Assembly: GCF_030815985.1 (NCBI RefSeq)
Contig: NZ_JAUSXM010000001.1
Coordinates: 5,022,001 to 5,086,000 of the forward strand
Source: Paenibacillus sp. W2I17
GTDB taxonomy: Bacteria > Bacillota > Bacilli > Paenibacillales > Paenibacillaceae
Reading direction: 5' to 3'
DNA length: 64,000 nt
Each line of letters starts with the position of its first letter. Positions within the stretch are counted from its first letter, which is position 1. This document shows positions 60,829-64,000 of this stretch, piece after piece. Made by a program: the position numbers and the translations under genes. The notes beneath the pieces are model-generated. The model made no database searches, was not told the DNA's origin, and saw nothing but the letters and a program-made list of their open reading frames with translations.

Positions 60829-62031
60829 ATGAATCAGAGTGTGACCCATCGGCAGGTTGTGCTGCTCGTGCTGATACTCAGTATTACAGGTACGCTGATT
60901 CAGCCCCACGCACAGGCCATTTTCTACGCGGAGCAGCATGCTTATCTCTCGTATTTGCCCGTTGTTTTTATGATGATAGTGTCTCTATGGTTAATAAGTC
61001 GGGTCCAGCGACGATTTCCCAATCAGGATCTGTTCGAATCCCTTGTTCAGCGATTCCCGTTTTTGGGGAGAGTAATGGGATTTCTGTACATTCTATTTTT
61101 TTTCTTCGTGTTTGCAAGAGACATCCGACTATCAGGTGACTATATAAGTATAACGCTATTGGAGAACACACCCATTTCCATCATTGTATTATCTCTGGTG
61201 GTCATGGGGGTCTTTATCGTTCGAGGCGGACTAGGTTCCTTAATCGGAATGGCGGAGTTGTATGTTACGCTGTTTCTGCTGATCTCGGTGATTATACCTT
61301 TCATGCTTATTCAGCAGGTAAATATGGATAATCTCATGCCTTATTTTCATGTTGATGTAGCCGGAGTAGGCAAGGGAAGTTGGTACATATTTTCGTTTTA
61401 TGGAGAGATGATTGCATTGCCGTTTGTCATCAAGGGTAGTGATTTTCGTTTCAAGTCGGTTCTATGGGGAATTATCATCTCTGCACTCCTAATGATGCTT
61501 ATCCTTGTGGAGACGATAACTGCGATCGGAGTCCCTATTGCTTCCAGACTCGTATACCCATCCTATGAGCTGGCAAGGCAGCTGCAAATCAGTGATTTTC
61601 TGGACCGGTTTGACCTTGCGCTGGCAGCAGCAACCATGCCAACCATGATTACGAAGATTGCATTTGATCTATACTTTGTCTGCTGGGGACTGAAGCGGAT
61701 GATTCCGAAAGTGTCGGGAAAGATGATGACAGGCCCGGTGGCCTTGGTTGGATTCGTATGTACTTTCTGGTTCTTCCGAAACGCGATTCAGCTTAATCGT
61801 TTTACCCGGGAATGGACATGGATTGCGATTGTTTTTGAAGTGTTGTTCCCCATTGTGCTGTTTCTTTTCCTTCGTCCTCGCAAAAAGGATAAAAAAGAAT
61901 CTACCCAACAGAGAGCGGGAGACCAGTCAAAGAAAGAGAAGCATGAGCCGGAACAAAAATCGGCTGATTCGGAGAAGGACGGAGAGAAAAGGCGGAAAGA
62001 TTCTCATGGCGGAGAACTCCAGCCCTCCTGA
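60829..62031 (+). CDS. GerB-family spore germination permease, B subunit
   Basis: A 400-aa protein with about ten helices related to amino-acid permeases (the APC-like GerAB/GerKB family). FYAEQHAYLSYLPVVFMM, GSLIGMAELYVT and FYGEMIALPFVIKG are typical segments; the B subunit usually binds the germinant. The last about 60 residues are a highly charged Lys/Glu tail, longer than in most homologues. The start follows GGAAAGGAGG. It is the last gene of the operon, so the order here is A, C, small protein, B rather than A-B-C. Confidence 0.93.
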   Translation: MNQSVTHRQVVLLVLILSITGTLIQPHAQAIFYAEQHAYLSYLPVVFMMIVSLWLISRVQRRFPNQDLFESLVQRFPFLGRVMGFLYILFFFFVFARDIRLSGDYISITLLENTPISIIVLSLVVMGVFIVRGGLGSLIGMAELYVTLFLLISVIIPFMLIQQVNMDNLMPYFHVDVAGVGKGSWYIFSFYGEMIALPFVIKGSDFRFKSVLWGIIISALLMMLILVETITAIGVPIASRLVYPSYELARQLQISDFLDRFDLALAAATMPTMITKIAFDLYFVCWGLKRMIPKVSGKMMTGPVALVGFVCTFWFFRNAIQLNRFTREWTWIAIVFEVLFPIVLFLFLRPRKKDKKESTQQRAGDQSKKEKHEPEQKSADSEKDGEKRRKDSHGGELQPS

Positions 62032-62161
62032 TGCATTCCATCAAAAATCCTTATAGATGAACGGGCAAAAAGAGGGAAAGCACAGTTTCCCTTCACAGAA
62101 GTACCCTGTATACTGTAGTCAGACTGATGAACATTCGGCTGAACTAACGGGGGGAACATGA

Positions 62162-62992
62162 ATGGCTCAACATTTGGCAGGTGTGCGTGTAGCATTGACA
62201 GGACCACGAAAATCGAAAGAAATGTCCGTACTGGTTGAAAAAATGGGTGGAATACCGCTTGTGCGACCGGCACAGGGGACCGTATTCCTGGATGATCGGA
62301 GTATCAGGGATGGGCTGGTATCCTGGATCTCAGACCCGCCAGACTGGGCGGTATTAACTACGGGTATGGGATTGGATGCATTGTTTGAGATGGCTGAGGA
62401 TATGGGAGTGGCAGGCCAATTGTTGGATGTATTATCGGAATCCTCAATTGCAGCACGGGGATACAAGACGGTGAATGCGCTCAAAAAGCGCAAGTTAACA
62501 CCGCTGGTACGAGATGATGACGGTAGTACGGACGGGCTCATTCGAGAATTCGCCCCACATGACCTCGCAGGGAAAAAGGTCATGTTGCAGCTTCATGGGG
62601 AGACAGCTCCCAAACTCGTTGCATGGTTGGAAGAACAAGGTGCCATCGTCAGACAAGTGCTTCCTTACCGCCATGTACCGCCGGAAGAGACAGAGCTGGA
62701 ACAGTTATTAAATGAAATTCTAAAGTTCGAGGTAGATGCTGTTGCGTTCACAAGTGGACCGCAGGTCAGATTTCTGACGCAATATGCGGCCTCCCAGGAC
62801 AAGCTTGAGCCGATGCTTGCAGCCTTCAGAGAAGGCGTAATCCCTGCGTCTGTAGGTAAAGTAACAGCAAACTCCATGCGTGAAGAAGGCATTGAGGCAC
62901 TGGTCATTCCGGAGGAAGAGAAGATGGGAGCACTCATCGTTGAGCTTGGACGTTACTTTGCAGCACGGCGTGCGGCCAAGATTAGAGATTAG
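62162..62992 (+). CDS. Uroporphyrinogen-III synthase family protein
   Basis: A 276-aa HemD-like protein, normally converting hydroxymethylbilane to uroporphyrinogen III for heme, siroheme and cobalamin. It has the two-domain layout, with VRVALTGPRKSKEM at the start, WAVLTTGMGLDALFE, IAARGYKTVNALKK and the later DAVAFTSGPQVRFL and PASVGKVTANSMREEGI. The next gene acts in cobalamin synthesis, so it may serve that branch, though a terminator separates them. It may be a second copy besides a hemAXCDBL-type operon elsewhere. Confidence 0.88.
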   Translation: MAQHLAGVRVALTGPRKSKEMSVLVEKMGGIPLVRPAQGTVFLDDRSIRDGLVSWISDPPDWAVLTTGMGLDALFEMAEDMGVAGQLLDVLSESSIAARGYKTVNALKKRKLTPLVRDDDGSTDGLIREFAPHDLAGKKVMLQLHGETAPKLVAWLEEQGAIVRQVLPYRHVPPEETELEQLLNEILKFEVDAVAFTSGPQVRFLTQYAASQDKLEPMLAAFREGVIPASVGKVTANSMREEGIEALVIPEEEKMGALIVELGRYFAARRAAKIRD

Positions 62993-63011
62993 TGGCCTGC
63001 TTTTAGATCAG

Positions 63012-63090
63012 TTCGACAAAAAGCTTTTGGCGTCGCTTCTTCAGGGTTTTTCTGTCCTCTCCGTTATTGTGTAAACATTCATTTCATGAA
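63012..63090 (-). repeat. Half copy of long hairpin repeat
   Basis: Read on the minus strand, GTTTACACAATAACGGAGAGG...CCTGAAGAAGCGACGCC matches the left arm of the hairpin family (copies at 7211 and 10432). The right arm is missing. It lies just after the HemD-like gene. Confidence 0.6.
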
Positions 63091-63111
63091 TAGAGAGTGT
63101 GCATTAAGCTT

Positions 63112-63142
63112 AACCGCATCGCTATATGATGCGGTTTTGTTT
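63112..63142 (+). terminator. Terminator after HemD-like gene
   Basis: AACCGCATC / GATGCGGTT stem followed by TTGTTT. Confidence 0.85.
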
Positions 63143-63249
63143 AGATTAGATTATAGAATTTATACGTTACAACTAAAACACGAATGTACATCCTTGATAG
63201 TATTTCGATCAGAAGCTTTTCTTATCTCGAAGAAAAGGTGGAAATGACG

Positions 63250-64000
63250 ATGACCATTTCAGATCGTAACACCAGACCCCGCCTGATCATTGCAGGCACC
63301 GGAAGTGGTGCAGGAAAAACGACAGTAACCTTGGGGCTAATGAGAGCACTCGCTCAGCGTGGCTTGAGTGTACAAGGGTTTAAATGCGGTCCGGACTATA
63401 TTGATCCGACATACCATACCGCCGTTACCGGCAGACCGTCACGCAATCTGGATGCATGGATGACTTCTTCTGAGTATGTAAAGGATACGTTCGAGAAGGC
63501 CTCGGCAGGACATGATATTTCCATTATCGAAGGCGTTATGGGCCTCTACGATGGCAAAGATCCGCTCAGCAATACAGGCTCAACTGCAGAGATTGCGCTG
63601 GTCACGCAAACCCCTGTGATCCTGGTCGTCGATGTACGCAGCATGGCTCGCAGTGCGGCTGCGATTGTCATGGGTTTTCAACAGTTGGAGCCTGAATTAC
63701 ATATTGCCGGAGTGATTGTCAATCGGTGTGGAAGTGCGGGTCATTATACCATTGTGAAAAAAGCCATTGAGCAGATGTGCGGCATTCCGGTGGTTGGCTG
63801 GCTGAAGCGGGACGAGGACATGTCCATCCCCGAGAGACATCTGGGCCTGGTACCTGCCATCGAGCGCGGTGAGCTGGAGCCATTATTTCAGCGTGCAGCA
63901 GATGTGTTAATGGAAGGCACCGATCTGGATCTTCTGCTGGAGCTGGCAGCAAGCGCCCCGCCTTTGAATGCAGAAGAAGTGAGTCCTGCGACTACTACCC
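63250..64000 (+). CDS. cbiA: Cobyrinate a,c-diamide synthase (CbiA type), 5' part
   Basis: The reading frame is open to the window end, giving at least 250 residues; the C-terminal glutaminase half is outside. The enzyme uses ATP and glutamine to amidate cobyrinate in cobalamin synthesis. It shows the P-loop GTGSGAGKTT (residues 16-25), GFKCGPDYIDPTYH, VMGLYDG and VVDVRSMARSAAAIV, all characteristic. ATG 63250 sits eight bases after AAGGTGG. A small stem CTTTTCTT / AAGAAAAG ends at that ribosome site and might affect initiation. No cobalamin riboswitch is seen upstream. Confidence 0.9.
   Translation, partial: MTISDRNTRPRLIIAGTGSGAGKTTVTLGLMRALAQRGLSVQGFKCGPDYIDPTYHTAVTGRPSRNLDAWMTSSEYVKDTFEKASAGHDISIIEGVMGLYDGKDPLSNTGSTAEIALVTQTPVILVVDVRSMARSAAAIVMGFQQLEPELHIAGVIVNRCGSAGHYTIVKKAIEQMCGIPVVGWLKRDEDMSIPERHLGLVPAIERGELEPLFQRAADVLMEGTDLDLLLELAASAPPLNAEEVSPATTT

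Noticed and set aside
62993..63249. Cobalamin riboswitch before cbiA
   Set aside because: The gap is mostly a terminator and a repeat fragment; no B12-box-like segment is visible.

Overview
The window is about 64 kb of chromosome from a spore-forming, facultatively anaerobic Firmicute, most likely a Paenibacillus. This is inferred from a GerA-type germinant receptor operon, a stand-alone bacterial nitric oxide synthase, PerR-type regulation, an oxygen-independent class III ribonucleotide reductase, a large GH3 glycosidase, strong AGGAGG ribosome sites and U-run terminators. Coding density is ordinary. I see no phage, insertion sequence, CRISPR array, tRNA or rRNA.

Layout. 0-12 kb: lipid kinase, acetyltransferase, secreted MORN-repeat protein, TetR/MMPL efflux pair, a nucleoside hydrolase, a chemoreceptor, a DUF3105 membrane protein, a frameshifted zinc-ribbon membrane protein and a DUF2294 protein. 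12.5-19.7 kb: a purine salvage cluster made of a PotD-like binding protein, a nucleoside hydrolase, two permeases, an ATPase and adenine deaminase. Long hairpin repeats lie between its first genes, and a structured leader precedes the deaminase. 20-25 kb: HAD phosphatase, Dps, nitric oxide synthase, Nudix and MFS genes. 25.5-29.3 kb: a second, compact PotABCD-type ABC operon. 29.6-40 kb: small membrane and stress genes, a CDF metal transporter, an esterase/extradiol dioxygenase pair, an XRE-cupin regulator, a short-chain dehydrogenase, a PadR/HAAS/DUF4097 envelope-stress operon and a Rieske oxidoreductase. 40-51 kb: GH3 glycosidase, soluble chemoreceptor, nrdDG, a degenerate hybrid kinase, an aldo/keto reductase and a diguanylate cyclase. 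51-57.6 kb: perR with an orphan winged-helix regulator, catalase, a BlaI/M56 pair, a frameshifted DoxX gene and pirin. 57.8-64 kb: a gerA-type operon, a HemD-like gene and the start of a CbiA-type cobyrinate amidase.

Regulation can be read directly in several places. Three PerR-like boxes (dps, perR, catalase) share one sequence. The nrdDG promoter carries a perfect TGTGA-N6-TCACA box centred at about -41.5 plus two NrdR-like boxes 32 bp apart. A 17-bp operator covers the -10 of the blaI-M56 operon and recurs twice in front of the DUF3105 gene 44 kb away, which suggests one regulon.

Two families of non-coding repeats stand out. The first is a hairpin element of about 190-200 bp (five copies plus fragments), mostly at the 3' ends of genes. 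The second is a pair of 193-bp elements built from four about 25-bp arms (TAACGAA...TTATT) with identical spacing but diverged sequence. Two genes (the zinc-ribbon protein and DoxX) appear frameshifted, through either real mutation or sequencing error.
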